In this document: positions 1 to 6,925 of the stretch, piece after piece
How the letters are laid out: each line of letters starts with the position of its first letter
How positions within the stretch are numbered: the stretch's first letter is position 1
Origin: Thermoanaerobaculia bacterium
GTDB taxonomy: Bacteria > Acidobacteriota > Thermoanaerobaculia > Multivoradales > Multivoraceae
NCBI GenBank assembly: GCA_022823665.1
Contig: JAJEHN010000001.1
Span: forward strand, 186,001 to 250,000
Length of the DNA: 64,000 nt
Direction: 5' to 3'
The notes under the pieces: generated by a model
What the model was told of the DNA's origin: nothing
The model's database searches: none
The model's input: only the letters and a program-made list of their open reading frames with translations
Made by a program: the position numbers and the translations under genes

Positions 1-2
1 CC

Positions 3-1979
3 GAAGACAGCGCCCGTGACAGCGGCTTCGCCGGCGCCCGCGTCGATACGGCCGATCCCCTGGCCCTGTTCGCCTACGACCAGGAGACGAAAGCCGCGCA
101 ACCGGAACGGATGGACGATGCCGGCGGCTCGCCCATGCCGGCGGACGGCACCGATGGCGCCGCGGGCATCGTCGCGCCGATCCAGGGCACGATCGTCAGC
201 ATCGACGTGGAGGAAGGCGAAGAGGTCCTGCGCGGCCAGCAGGTCGCCGTGATCGAGGCGATGAAGATGGAGCACGTACTCCGCTCCGACACGAGCGGAA
301 CGGTGCTCCGCGTCACGATGGCCGCCGGCGACACGATCCGGGAGGGCTATCCCCTCGTCCTCGTCGAAGGGGCCGAGGGCGGCGAGGCGGCGGACGCCGC
401 CGTCGAGATCGATCCGGACTATATCCGGCCCGATCTGGAGGAGAACATCCAGCGCCACGCCTACACCCTGGACGAGAACCGGCCGGAAGCGGTCGCCCGG
501 CGGCGCCGGTTCGGCTTCCGGACGCCCCGCGAGAACATCGAGCAACTCGTCGACTCGGGGTCCTTCAAGGAGTACTGGCCGCTGATCGTGGCGCGGCAGC
601 ACCAGAAGTTCAGCGACGAGAAGCTGCGCGAGTACACGCCGGCCGACGGCGTGGTCGCCGGCACCGCCTCGATCAATGGCGACCTCTTCGACGACGAGAG
701 GTCGCGGGCGATGGTGCTCTCCTACGACTACACCGTGCTCGCCGGCACACAGGGCGGCCGCAACCACTACAAGCAGGACCGCCTGTTCGACCTGGCGAAC
801 CGCTACATGCTGCCGCTCATCTTCTTCACGGAAGGGGGCGGCGGCCGGCCGGGCGACGACTACACGGGCCCCCGCGTCGCGTTCGACACCTACACCTTCA
901 CCCAGTTCTCGAAGCTCTCCGGACTCATCCCGCTGGTCGGCGTGAACAACGGCCGCTGCTTCGCCGGCAACACGGCTCTGCTCGCCTGCTGCGACGTGAT
1001 CATCGCCACCAAAGCGTCGACGATCGCGATGGGCGGCCCGGCGATGATCGAGGGCGGCGGCCTTGGCATCTACACGCCCGAGGAAGTCGGCCCGATGTCG
1101 TTCCAGGTGCCGAACGGCGTCGTCGACATCCTGGTCGAGGACGAGGAGGAGGCCGTCGACGTCGCGAAGCAGTACCTCTCGTACTTCCAGGGACCGACCA
1201 CCGACTGGGAGGCCCACGACCAGCGCCCGCTGCGTCACGTGGTCCCGGAGAACCGGCTTCGCCTCTACGACATGCAGGAGATCGTCCACACGATCGCCGA
1301 CGTCGGCTCCGTCCTCGAGATCCGGCCGAAGTTCGGGATCGGCGTGATCACGGCGCTGATCCGGGTCGAGGGCAGGCCGATGGGAGTCATCGCGAACAAC
1401 CCGCACCACCTGGCCGGCGCGATCGACTCGGACGGCTCCGACAAGGGGGCCCGCTTCCTGCAGCTCTGCGACGCCTTCGACATCCCCGTGCTGAGCCTGA
1501 TGGACTGCCCGGGGATCATGGTCGGCCCCGACCACGAGAAGACAGCTCTCGTCCGCCATTGCGCCCGCATGTTCAACACGGGCGCCAACCTGTCGGTGCC
1601 CCTGTTCGGCGTCGTCGTCCGCAAGGCGTACGGCCTGGGCGTACAGGCGATGTGCGGCGCGAGCGCGCTGGTCGGCTTCTTCACTGTCGGCTGGCCGACA
1701 GCCGAATTCGCCGGCATGAACATCGAGGGCGCGGTCAAGCTCGGCTACCGGAAGGAGCTTGCCGCGATCGAGGATCCGGAAGAGCGCCGGCTCGAGTTCG
1801 AGCGGCGGGTCGAGGCGTCGTACGAGCGCGCCAAGGCCGTCAACGCAGCCGCCGGCGGCGGTCTCGACGACGTGATCGACCCGGCGGAGACGCGCTCCTG
1901 GATCGCGGAGAGCATGAAGCGCCTGCCCAAGCCGCCGCCCCGGACCGGCAAGAAGCGGCCCTACATCGACACTTGGTAG
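3..1979 (+). CDS. Fused acyl-CoA carboxylase, biotinyl + carboxyltransferase part (5' partial)
   Basis: The frame is already open at the window edge, so the true start lies upstream; the first in-frame ATG (111) is probably internal. A biotinyl domain spans roughly bases 160-370, with the biotin motif EAMKMEH and its acceptor lysine at codon 264-266. A long carboxyltransferase domain follows, with Gly-rich acyl-CoA and carboxybiotin loops (GGGGRPGDD, GGPAMIEGGGLG, DCPGIMVGP). The family transfers carboxyl from carboxybiotin to acetyl-, propionyl- or a related acyl-CoA. The residues before the biotinyl domain look like the end of a biotin carboxylase, which would make this one chain of about 1100 residues. 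Substrate cannot be told. The end is firm (TAG). Confidence 0.9.
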   Translation, partial: EDSARDSGFAGARVDTADPLALFAYDQETKAAQPERMDDAGGSPMPADGTDGAAGIVAPIQGTIVSIDVEEGEEVLRGQQVAVIEAMKMEHVLRSDTSGTVLRVTMAAGDTIREGYPLVLVEGAEGGEAADAAVEIDPDYIRPDLEENIQRHAYTLDENRPEAVARRRRFGFRTPRENIEQLVDSGSFKEYWPLIVARQHQKFSDEKLREYTPADGVVAGTASINGDLFDDERSRAMVLSYDYTVLAGTQGGRNHYKQDRLFDLANRYMLPLIFFTEGGGGRPGDDYTGPRVAFDTYTFTQFSKLSGLIPLVGVNNGRCFAGNTALLACCDVIIATKASTIAMGGPAMIEGGGLGIYTPEEVGPMSFQVPNGVVDILVEDEEEAVDVAKQYLSYFQGPTTDWEAHDQRPLRHVVPENRLRLYDMQEIVHTIADVGSVLEIRPKFGIGVITALIRVEGRPMGVIANNPHHLAGAIDSDGSDKGARFLQLCDAFDIPVLSLMDCPGIMVGPDHEKTALVRHCARMFNTGANLSVPLFGVVVRKAYGLGVQAMCGASALVGFFTVGWPTAEFAGMNIEGAVKLGYRKELAAIEDPEERRLEFERRVEASYERAKAVNAAAGGGLDDVIDPAETRSWIAESMKRLPKPPPRTGKKRPYIDTW

Positions 1980-1985
1980 CGGACG

Positions 1986-2381
1986 TCAGTCCGCCCGGTG
2001 CGCCGGCTTGATGTCGGTCAAGGAGAAGTCGTCGCCCTTGAACAGCAGCGGGAGGTTCTTCTGGCGCGCGAGGGCATAGGCGAAGGTGTCGCCGAAGTTC
2101 AGGCGGGCCGGGTGACGGCCCTTGCCGAACCGCCGATACGCCTCAACTGCGACAAGCGCCTGATCCACGTCGACCGGTTCGATCTCGACGAAAGGAAGCA
2201 GGAGGAACTCGTCAAAGGCGGCGGACGCCAGTGCCTTCCCCGCGGTGACGGCAGCCAGCTCGACCACCGAACCGGCCGAGAGTACCGCGCCGCCGGCATC
2301 CAGGATGCAGTCCCGAAAGGCCCGCATCTCCTGCTCCTCATGAAGGATCGCGACGACCGCCGAAGAATCGACGGCGATCAC
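1986..2381 (-). CDS. vapC: PIN-domain toxin VapC
   Basis: Protein of 131 residues with the PIN-fold RNase layout: an N-terminal beta strand with the first acidic residue (MIAVDSSAVV), a central Glu (SVVELAAV), then NFGDTFAYALA and a late FKGDDF. Such proteins cleave RNA, often tRNA or rRNA, when released from their antitoxin. Its start overlaps the stop of the upstream antitoxin gene by 4 nt (ATGA), the usual arrangement for coupled translation. All four expected acidic positions seem present, so the toxin looks intact. Family call is strong; target is unknown. Confidence 0.88.
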   Translation of the reverse strand: MIAVDSSAVVAILHEEQEMRAFRDCILDAGGAVLSAGSVVELAAVTAGKALASAAFDEFLLLPFVEIEPVDVDQALVAVEAYRRFGKGRHPARLNFGDTFAYALARQKNLPLLFKGDDFSLTDIKPAHRAD

Positions 2382-2686
2382 TTTGGCAATCCCCGCTCAT
2401 CGTAGAGCCTCTCGAAGAGCGTCTCGGACAGAGGCCGGTCCGGATCAAGCGTCGGGTCGGCAGCCAGAGCCTCAGCCCGCAACTGCGGCCCCCTCTCGGC
2501 GAGCTTCATCAGCGCGGCCCGAATCTCCTCACGGCTGCACTTCCGGACTCCCCGCTTCTCCTCGAGCGCCTCGATCGCGCTCTCGATCACCTTGACCTTG
2601 CTGCCGCGGACGCCTCCGTGCAGGACCTTGGCCAGGTACTCGACGCGCTCATCGAGGTCGGGTCGGTGCGCAATGTTGATCGCCAT
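2378..2686 (-). CDS. vapB: VapB-type antitoxin
   Basis: Protein of 102 residues immediately upstream of and overlapping the PIN toxin by 4 nt. The N-terminal half (MAINIAHRPDLDERVEYLAK) resembles the short strand-helix-helix DNA-binding domain of the VapB/PSK family; the charged C-terminal half would wrap the toxin. It should neutralise VapC and repress its own promoter. A tandem 12-bp repeat lies 39-62 nt upstream of its start and is a plausible operator. Only position and general sequence character support the subfamily name. Confidence 0.8.
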   Translation of the reverse strand: MAINIAHRPDLDERVEYLAKVLHGGVRGSKVKVIESAIEALEEKRGVRKCSREEIRAALMKLAERGPQLRAEALAADPTLDPDRPLSETLFERLYDERGLPK

Positions 2687-2724
2687 GTCGAACTCTCCGC
2701 TCCTGGTTGCCAGTCTCGACGGCC

Positions 2725-2748
2725 ATCCATCGTAGCATCGATCGTAGC
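2725..2748 (-). promoter_or_regulatory. Tandem 12-bp repeat upstream of vapBC (candidate operator/-10 region)
   Basis: Two adjacent 12-mers differ at one base (plus strand ATCCATCGTAGC then ATCGATCGTAGC). Read on the minus strand each contains TACGAT, a -10-like hexamer. The block sits in the 150-bp gap before vapB. VapB proteins commonly bind repeats overlapping their promoter, so this is a natural autoregulation site. No good -35 was seen, and function is inferred. Confidence 0.45.
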
Positions 2749-2836
2749 GAACCGGCGGACGGCTCTTCGGTCACCACGACCATGCCGTCCGCCCCTTCGA
2801 GAGTCCGACCGTAGAAACGGGTGAAATCAACCGAAC

Positions 2837-3463
2837 TCAGTCGGCCCAGCCGAGCGCCCGGGCCCGATGGACGATCTGCTCTGCGGCGCCCGGGAAGCCG
2901 AGCCGCTCGGTGTTGAGGACGAGGTCGTAGTGCCGGGGATCGTCGCAGTCCCGGGCGTAGTACTCGCGGTGGTAGCGGATCCGGTTCACGTCCCGCCGGG
3001 CGACGACCGCATCGGCTTCCTTCTCGGGAACGCCCATCACCTCGACGGCGACTCGCCTCCTGAACTCGGGCCCCGCGACCAGCCGCGCATGGAGCGCATC
3101 CTCGCGCCAGGCCAGGACCGCCGCCGACGCCCGGCCCACGAACACGCAGGGGCCCTCGCCGGCCATTTCGCAGACGACGCTCCGGGTGACGCGAACCAGG
3201 TTGCCTTCGCCGATCGGTTGACCGATCGGCGGCGCCGGCAGGAACAGATCGGGAAGCTGGGCGCTGGCGACCCGGGCCAGCCGCTCGATGAACCCCGGCG
3301 GCCTGTCCTCGCGCGCCTGGACCTCCTCCGGCGGGACGCCGGCGCGCTTGGCCACCTCGTCGATCAGAGAGTTGCCGACCAACCGCCACCCGAGCCGATC
3401 CGCCACCAGCCTCGCGACCTGGGTGCCGCCGGACGCGTACTGCCTCGAGATCGTGATCAGCAT
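2837..3463 (-). CDS. Cytidylate kinase-like family protein
   Basis: Protein of 208 residues starting MLITISRQYASGGTQVAR. This is the N-terminal signature of the cytidylate-kinase-like P-loop family (an ISRQ/ISRE opening followed by the nucleotide loop) found in many bacteria alongside the true Cmk. It is probably a cytosolic nucleoside or small-molecule kinase, but its substrate is not established for the family. A basic region (VVARRDVNRIRYHREYY) resembles the lid. It lies 28 nt downstream of the MFS gene on the same strand and is probably cotranscribed. It is unlikely to be the essential CMP kinase, which is usually longer and more canonical. Confidence 0.75.
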   Translation of the reverse strand: MLITISRQYASGGTQVARLVADRLGWRLVGNSLIDEVAKRAGVPPEEVQAREDRPPGFIERLARVASAQLPDLFLPAPPIGQPIGEGNLVRVTRSVVCEMAGEGPCVFVGRASAAVLAWREDALHARLVAGPEFRRRVAVEVMGVPEKEADAVVARRDVNRIRYHREYYARDCDDPRHYDLVLNTERLGFPGAAEQIVHRARALGWAD

Positions 3464-3491
3464 CGAGTACCTCCTGCTGCCTGCTGCGTCC

Positions 3492-4841
3492 TCAGCGAGC
3501 CGCTCCGCGAGTGGCCGCCGGCGCCGACGCTTCCCGCTTCACCGCGAGTTCGGCATCAGCTCGCGCCGCGGCCCTGAACGCCTTCCGAATCAACAGGTCC
3601 ATCCGCCGCAGGTCGGAACTCGCAAGGTAGAACACGATCGCGACCACGACGGCGAGCAGCGAGGCCAACCCGACCGCGACCGGCGCTCCCCAGACCTCGG
3701 CCAGGGCGCTGATCGGCGCCACGCCGAGCATCGGCAGCGAGAACGACATCGTCAGGAAACCGGACACGCGACCCCGTACCGAATCCGGGATCAGGACATG
3801 GATCGCCGTGTTGTTCAGCGTCGTGTAGATCGCCTGGAAGGCCGAACCCGCCAGCACGAGAGGCAGACCGAGCCAGAACCACGGACTGAGCGCGAAACCC
3901 ATCATGAACAGGCCGAAGGCGAAGACGCTGGTCATCATCAACCGGAGCCGGCGCGTCGAGTAGGACCGCCAGGCAACGAACGCGGCCCCCAGTACGCCGC
4001 CGACGCCGGCGGCTCCGCTCAACGCTCCAAGGCCGCCCGCGCCCACCTGCCAGATGTCCTCGGCGAATACGACGAGCAGGGTCTGGAAGGGCATGACCAG
4101 GAACATCGGCACCAGCCCGAAGAACAGCAGGACGAGGACCAGGCGGTTGTCCGCCACGTACCGGAAGCCCTGCCCCATGTTCTGGAGCATCGAGTGCTTC
4201 GAGGGGTCGGCGACCGGCGCCCGATGGACTCCCATCATGCCCGCGAGGGCCAGTGCATAGAGGCCGGTGTTGATCGAGTACGCGACGTTGACGCCCGCCG
4301 CCCAGATCAGGAAGCCGCCCACCGCCGGACCCACGACCCGGGTCACGTTGACCGCGGTCATGCTCAGCGCCATCGCGTTCGTCAACCGGCGCCGGCCGAC
4401 CACGTCGGCGACGATGGCGTTTCTCGCCGGCATGACGAAGGGAAAGACGGCGCCCACCACCGTCACCTGGACCAGGATGTGCCAGTAGTCGAGGTTCCCG
4501 CTCAGAAGCAGGGAAAGCACGATCACCTCGGCAACCACGACCGTCGCCTGCCCGGCCGCCACGAGACCCCTGCGTTCGAAGCGGTCGGCCGCGACCCCTC
4601 CGACCGGCCCCAGACTGAGCATCGAGAGCGCCACCATCAGGCTGACCAGCCCCAGCGCGAACTCGCTGCCGGTCAGGGAGAAGACGAGCCACGAACGGAC
4701 GACCAACTGGCCCTGCATGGCCAGGAAGAAGGTCGTGTTCGACAGGTAGAGCCAACGGAACTGGGGTATCCGCAGCGACTCCCACATGCCGCCACGTCCG
4801 GGCGGCGGACCCGGCGCTCTGGGGAATTGCTGGACGGTCAT
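3492..4841 (-). CDS. MFS transporter (drug/metabolite exporter type)
   Basis: A protein of 449 residues with about twelve hydrophobic segments and the MFS loop 2-3 pattern GGVAADRFERR. The overall look (DUF/MFS_3-like, EntS-like) suggests an inner-membrane exporter using the proton gradient. The start is set at ATG 4841 (MTVQQF), preceded by an AGG-containing stretch; the longer reading would run back almost to the tRNA gene and begins with low-complexity basic sequence. A third possible start is the Met at 4787. It is the first gene of a probable operon with the kinase-like gene. Substrate unknown. Confidence 0.85.
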   Translation of the reverse strand: MTVQQFPRAPGPPPGRGGMWESLRIPQFRWLYLSNTTFFLAMQGQLVVRSWLVFSLTGSEFALGLVSLMVALSMLSLGPVGGVAADRFERRGLVAAGQATVVVAEVIVLSLLLSGNLDYWHILVQVTVVGAVFPFVMPARNAIVADVVGRRRLTNAMALSMTAVNVTRVVGPAVGGFLIWAAGVNVAYSINTGLYALALAGMMGVHRAPVADPSKHSMLQNMGQGFRYVADNRLVLVLLFFGLVPMFLVMPFQTLLVVFAEDIWQVGAGGLGALSGAAGVGGVLGAAFVAWRSYSTRRLRLMMTSVFAFGLFMMGFALSPWFWLGLPLVLAGSAFQAIYTTLNNTAIHVLIPDSVRGRVSGFLTMSFSLPMLGVAPISALAEVWGAPVAVGLASLLAVVVAIVFYLASSDLRRMDLLIRKAFRAAARADAELAVKREASAPAATRGAAR

Positions 4842-4951
4842 CGGCTGGGCACCAACCTCGCGGCAGGGTATCCCGGCGCACGCCGGCCGGGTCAAACCGC
4901 TGCTACACTCCGGCGTCCTCGCGCCGCGACCGGCGAGTCTCACCCGGTCAT

Positions 4952-5026
4952 GCCGACGTAGCTCAGTGGCAGAGCAGCTGATTCGTAATCAGCAGGTCAG
5001 CGGTTCAAATCCGCTCGTCGGCTCCA
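4952..5026 (+). tRNA. tRNA-Thr (anticodon CGT)
   Basis: A full cloverleaf can be drawn. The acceptor stem is GCCGACG with CGTCGGC, the D arm is GCTCAGTGGCAGAGC, and the anticodon stem is GCTGA/TCAGC around the loop TTCGTAA (CGT at 4984-4986). The T arm is GCGGTTCAAATCCGC. Discriminator T and CCA are encoded (5023-5026). It decodes ACG threonine codons. A -10-like TACACT lies at 4904-4909. Confidence 0.97.
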
Positions 5027-5027
5027 G

Positions 5028-5061
5028 CTTCCGCGAGTCCAGCAGTGCTGGCCCGCGGAAG
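5028..5061 (+). terminator. Hairpin just after tRNA-Thr (likely terminator or processing signal)
   Basis: An 8-bp stem CTTCCGCG/CGCGGAAG encloses a short internal loop and a second stem CCAGC/GCTGG with an AGT loop. It begins one base after the tRNA CCA. There is no T tract, so it would be an atypical intrinsic terminator. It overlaps the first codons of the hypothetical gene that follows. Confidence 0.5.
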
Positions 5062-5416
5062 GTGGCACCGACTACCCTGCCGCTACGCCGAACTGGACGC
5101 GGATCCCAAGCTCCGGCGGTTCATCCGGTGGACCCTCGAGCGGGTTCACCGGTCGCTCCTCGCGGCCGGCTACGACGACCCGATGGGCCGCTTCCTTGCA
5201 ACCGAAGCCGCCAGCCTCCTCGACCGGCTCTCCGGGGTGACAGGCCAGGCCCCCTCCCGACCACAGCTCGACGAGCTGACCCGGAACCGCCGCCTCTCGG
5301 GCGCAGTGTTCCGCCAGGGGCTGGAGGCCATGGCGTGGATTTTCGACGAGCGGGGTCTCGGAGGGGGCCGCATACTGGATGGTCTGGCCTGGCACCTCCC
5401 GCCGGCTGAGGCGTGA
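5045..5416 (+). CDS. Hypothetical protein after tRNA-Thr
   Basis: Open frame of 123 residues from GTG 5045. The middle part (AELDADPKLRRFIRWTLERV, then helix-rich sequence with ATEAASLLDRL) reads like a small all-helical soluble protein rather than an antisense shadow. I do not recognise a family. The proposed start sits inside the hairpin following the tRNA and has no clear ribosome binding site, so the true start is uncertain (no in-frame ATG until the Met in DDPMGRF). It could be a remnant or a spurious frame. Confidence 0.4.
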   Translation: MLARGRWHRLPCRYAELDADPKLRRFIRWTLERVHRSLLAAGYDDPMGRFLATEAASLLDRLSGVTGQAPSRPQLDELTRNRRLSGAVFRQGLEAMAWIFDERGLGGGRILDGLAWHLPPAEA

Positions 5417-5527
5417 ACTGCGCGGCCTGCCCTTCGGACGACCGCCAGGGGAAGCTCGTGCGCTTGCGAGGCAAAACACCGCCAACCGGCCTCCTTCTGC
5501 GTCAGGAACGAGCGGCCGTCGACCGTC

Positions 5528-5563
5528 TTGACCTGTAGAGCCCTACATGTAATCCTGCATGTA
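5528..5563 (+). promoter_or_regulatory. Promoter with overlapping inverted repeat before second vapBC
   Basis: TTGACC (5528-5533), a 16-bp spacer and TAATCC (5550-5555) would place the transcription start within a base of the vapB ATG at 5563, giving a leaderless message. A 6-bp inverted repeat TACATG-N8-CATGTA (5544-5549, 5558-5563) straddles the -10 and the start codon and is a good autorepression operator candidate. Inferred from sequence only. Confidence 0.5.
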
Positions 5564-5802
5564 TGAGCACGAAGACGATTGCACTCGAATCGAGCATCTA
5601 CGGACGTCTCGCGGCGTTGAAGAGGGAGGGTGAGTCCTTCTCCAAAGTCATTGATCGTCTGTTGGCCGAGGTGGCGGACGCACATACGGGACGCGACATC
5701 CTCCGTAGCCTCAGAGCTTTCTCCCCCCTGGCAGAAAGCGACGCACAACGCTACCTGGCGATCATTGCCGAGGATCGCCAAAGCGAACGCTGGGAAGCAT
5801 GA
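5563..5802 (+). CDS. vapB: VapB-like antitoxin
   Basis: Protein of 79 residues (MSTKTIALESSIYGRLAALK) matching the DUF217/UPF0330-type antitoxins paired with PIN toxins: a short strand for DNA binding, then KREGESFSKVIDRLL, then a charged tail expected to cover the toxin active site. There is no Shine-Dalgarno sequence; the ATG lies at the predicted transcription start. Its stop overlaps the toxin start by 4 nt (ATGA). It should bind and inhibit the adjacent PIN protein and repress the operon. Confidence 0.82.
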   Translation: MSTKTIALESSIYGRLAALKREGESFSKVIDRLLAEVADAHTGRDILRSLRAFSPLAESDAQRYLAIIAEDRQSERWEA

Positions 5803-6200
5803 TCGGCCTCGATACGACCTTTCTGGTCGATCTCTGGCGAGACCAGGCAGTCACAGATTCCGCAGCCAGATCGCTACTCGAGCGCAACTCGGGGGAGGAA
5901 TTCGTGGTTCCGTGCCATGCAGCCGGCGAGTTTCTCGAGGGCGGAGCGACAATCTCCGATGAACGCCTCTCTGAATCGCTACGTTTTCTGCGTCTCTTCC
6001 GAATCGGCGACCTGACCATCGAGACGGCACTGCGCTACGCGCATATCGTCTCTCACCTGAGATCGAGAGACGCTCTTGCGGGGCGATCCAAGCCAGACCT
6101 CTGGATCGCCGCCTGGGCAGCCCAGAATGCCGCCCCACTGGCGACTCGGAACACGAGGCACTTCAGCGGCATCCCGGACCTCGAGCTACTGTCCTATTGA
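5799..6200 (+). CDS. vapC: PIN-domain toxin VapC
   Basis: Protein of 133 residues opening MIGLDTTFLVDLWR, the classic PIN beta-1 with its metal-binding Asp. A central Glu occurs in AAGEFLEG, and the later Asp cluster region reads SKPDLWIAAWA, followed by ATRNTRHFSGIPDLELL, the standard PIN C-terminus. It is a probable Mg-dependent endoribonuclease, coupled by a 4-nt overlap to the antitoxin. It is only distantly like the VapC at the left end of the window, so the two pairs are not a recent duplication. Confidence 0.9.
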   Translation: MIGLDTTFLVDLWRDQAVTDSAARSLLERNSGEEFVVPCHAAGEFLEGGATISDERLSESLRFLRLFRIGDLTIETALRYAHIVSHLRSRDALAGRSKPDLWIAAWAAQNAAPLATRNTRHFSGIPDLELLSY

Positions 6201-6268
6201 GCCGAACCGCCCGTCAAACGGCGTGCTAGTTTCCGGGCTTCTCTCCAACAGATCGAGGAGGTGGTCCC

Positions 6269-6925
6269 ATGAGGCTGCACCGGTTTCTCGCCCTCGCCGC
6301 CGTCGCTCTCCCGGCGCTCGCGCTCGCGGCCTGCTCGCCGCAGGCGGAGGCGACTGACGCGGACATTGTCGCCGCGGCGCCGTCCGAGGACGCGAGCTTT
6401 CCGCTGAGCGCAAGGGGCTCGTGGACGATGGAGCGCCTCCTCGCTCTCGACCACGAGAGCACGGTCGCTCTGTGGAAGACCCTCCCCGCCGCCGGCATGG
6501 CGGAACTTGACGGCCACTACCAGGGAGTCATCCCGAACGCCGGCGACTCTGAACGTCAGGCTCGCACCTCCGGCTTCATGTACGACGAAGACTCGCCGCG
6601 CGGCTACTGGCTCGGCAAGGCGTACCGCCCGCTGACCGAGACCGAGGGAGAGGGCTACAACCGCTGGCGCTTCGCGGACCGCACCATCGTCCGCAACGGG
6701 CGGTTCGCGACCCGCATGGGACCCTCGCTGATCGACGGCAACCCCTCGTACATCATGGACTACGGCGCGTTCAACGACACGACCCTCGTCGACGAGATCC
6801 GCAAGCTGGACGAGGGCGTCTACCTCGGCGTCGGCACAACCGCGACCGAGGACGGCGGCCGTAGCGCGCCCGGCCACTTCGCCCTGGTCGGCCCGACCGA
6901 CGAGTGGATCGGCGCCGAGGAATGA
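6269..6925 (+). CDS. Secreted lipoprotein of unknown function
   Basis: Protein of 218 residues with a good RBS (GAGGAGG before ATG). The N-terminus is a lipoprotein signal (ALALAAC, Cys at about residue 22), so it is predicted to be membrane-anchored outside the cytoplasm. The mature part has aromatic, Gly-rich blocks (GPSLIDGNPSYIMDYGAFND, VDEIRKLDEGVYLGVG, GHFALVGPT) that read like a small beta-barrel or GXWXG-type ligand-binding fold. I cannot name the family with certainty. It is translationally coupled (ATGA) to the DUF3604 gene downstream. Confidence 0.75.
   Translation: MRLHRFLALAAVALPALALAACSPQAEATDADIVAAAPSEDASFPLSARGSWTMERLLALDHESTVALWKTLPAAGMAELDGHYQGVIPNAGDSERQARTSGFMYDEDSPRGYWLGKAYRPLTETEGEGYNRWRFADRTIVRNGRFATRMGPSLIDGNPSYIMDYGAFNDTTLVDEIRKLDEGVYLGVGTTATEDGGRSAPGHFALVGPTDEWIGAEE

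Noticed and set aside
3288..4961. Plus-strand frame of 557 codons opposite the MFS exporter
   Set aside because: Arg/His/Gln/Asp-rich antisense sequence; the opposite strand encodes an obvious twelve-TM transporter.
4786..5409. Frame running through the tRNA gene
   Set aside because: It would translate the tRNA-Thr sequence and has no protein-like features; the tRNA call is secure.
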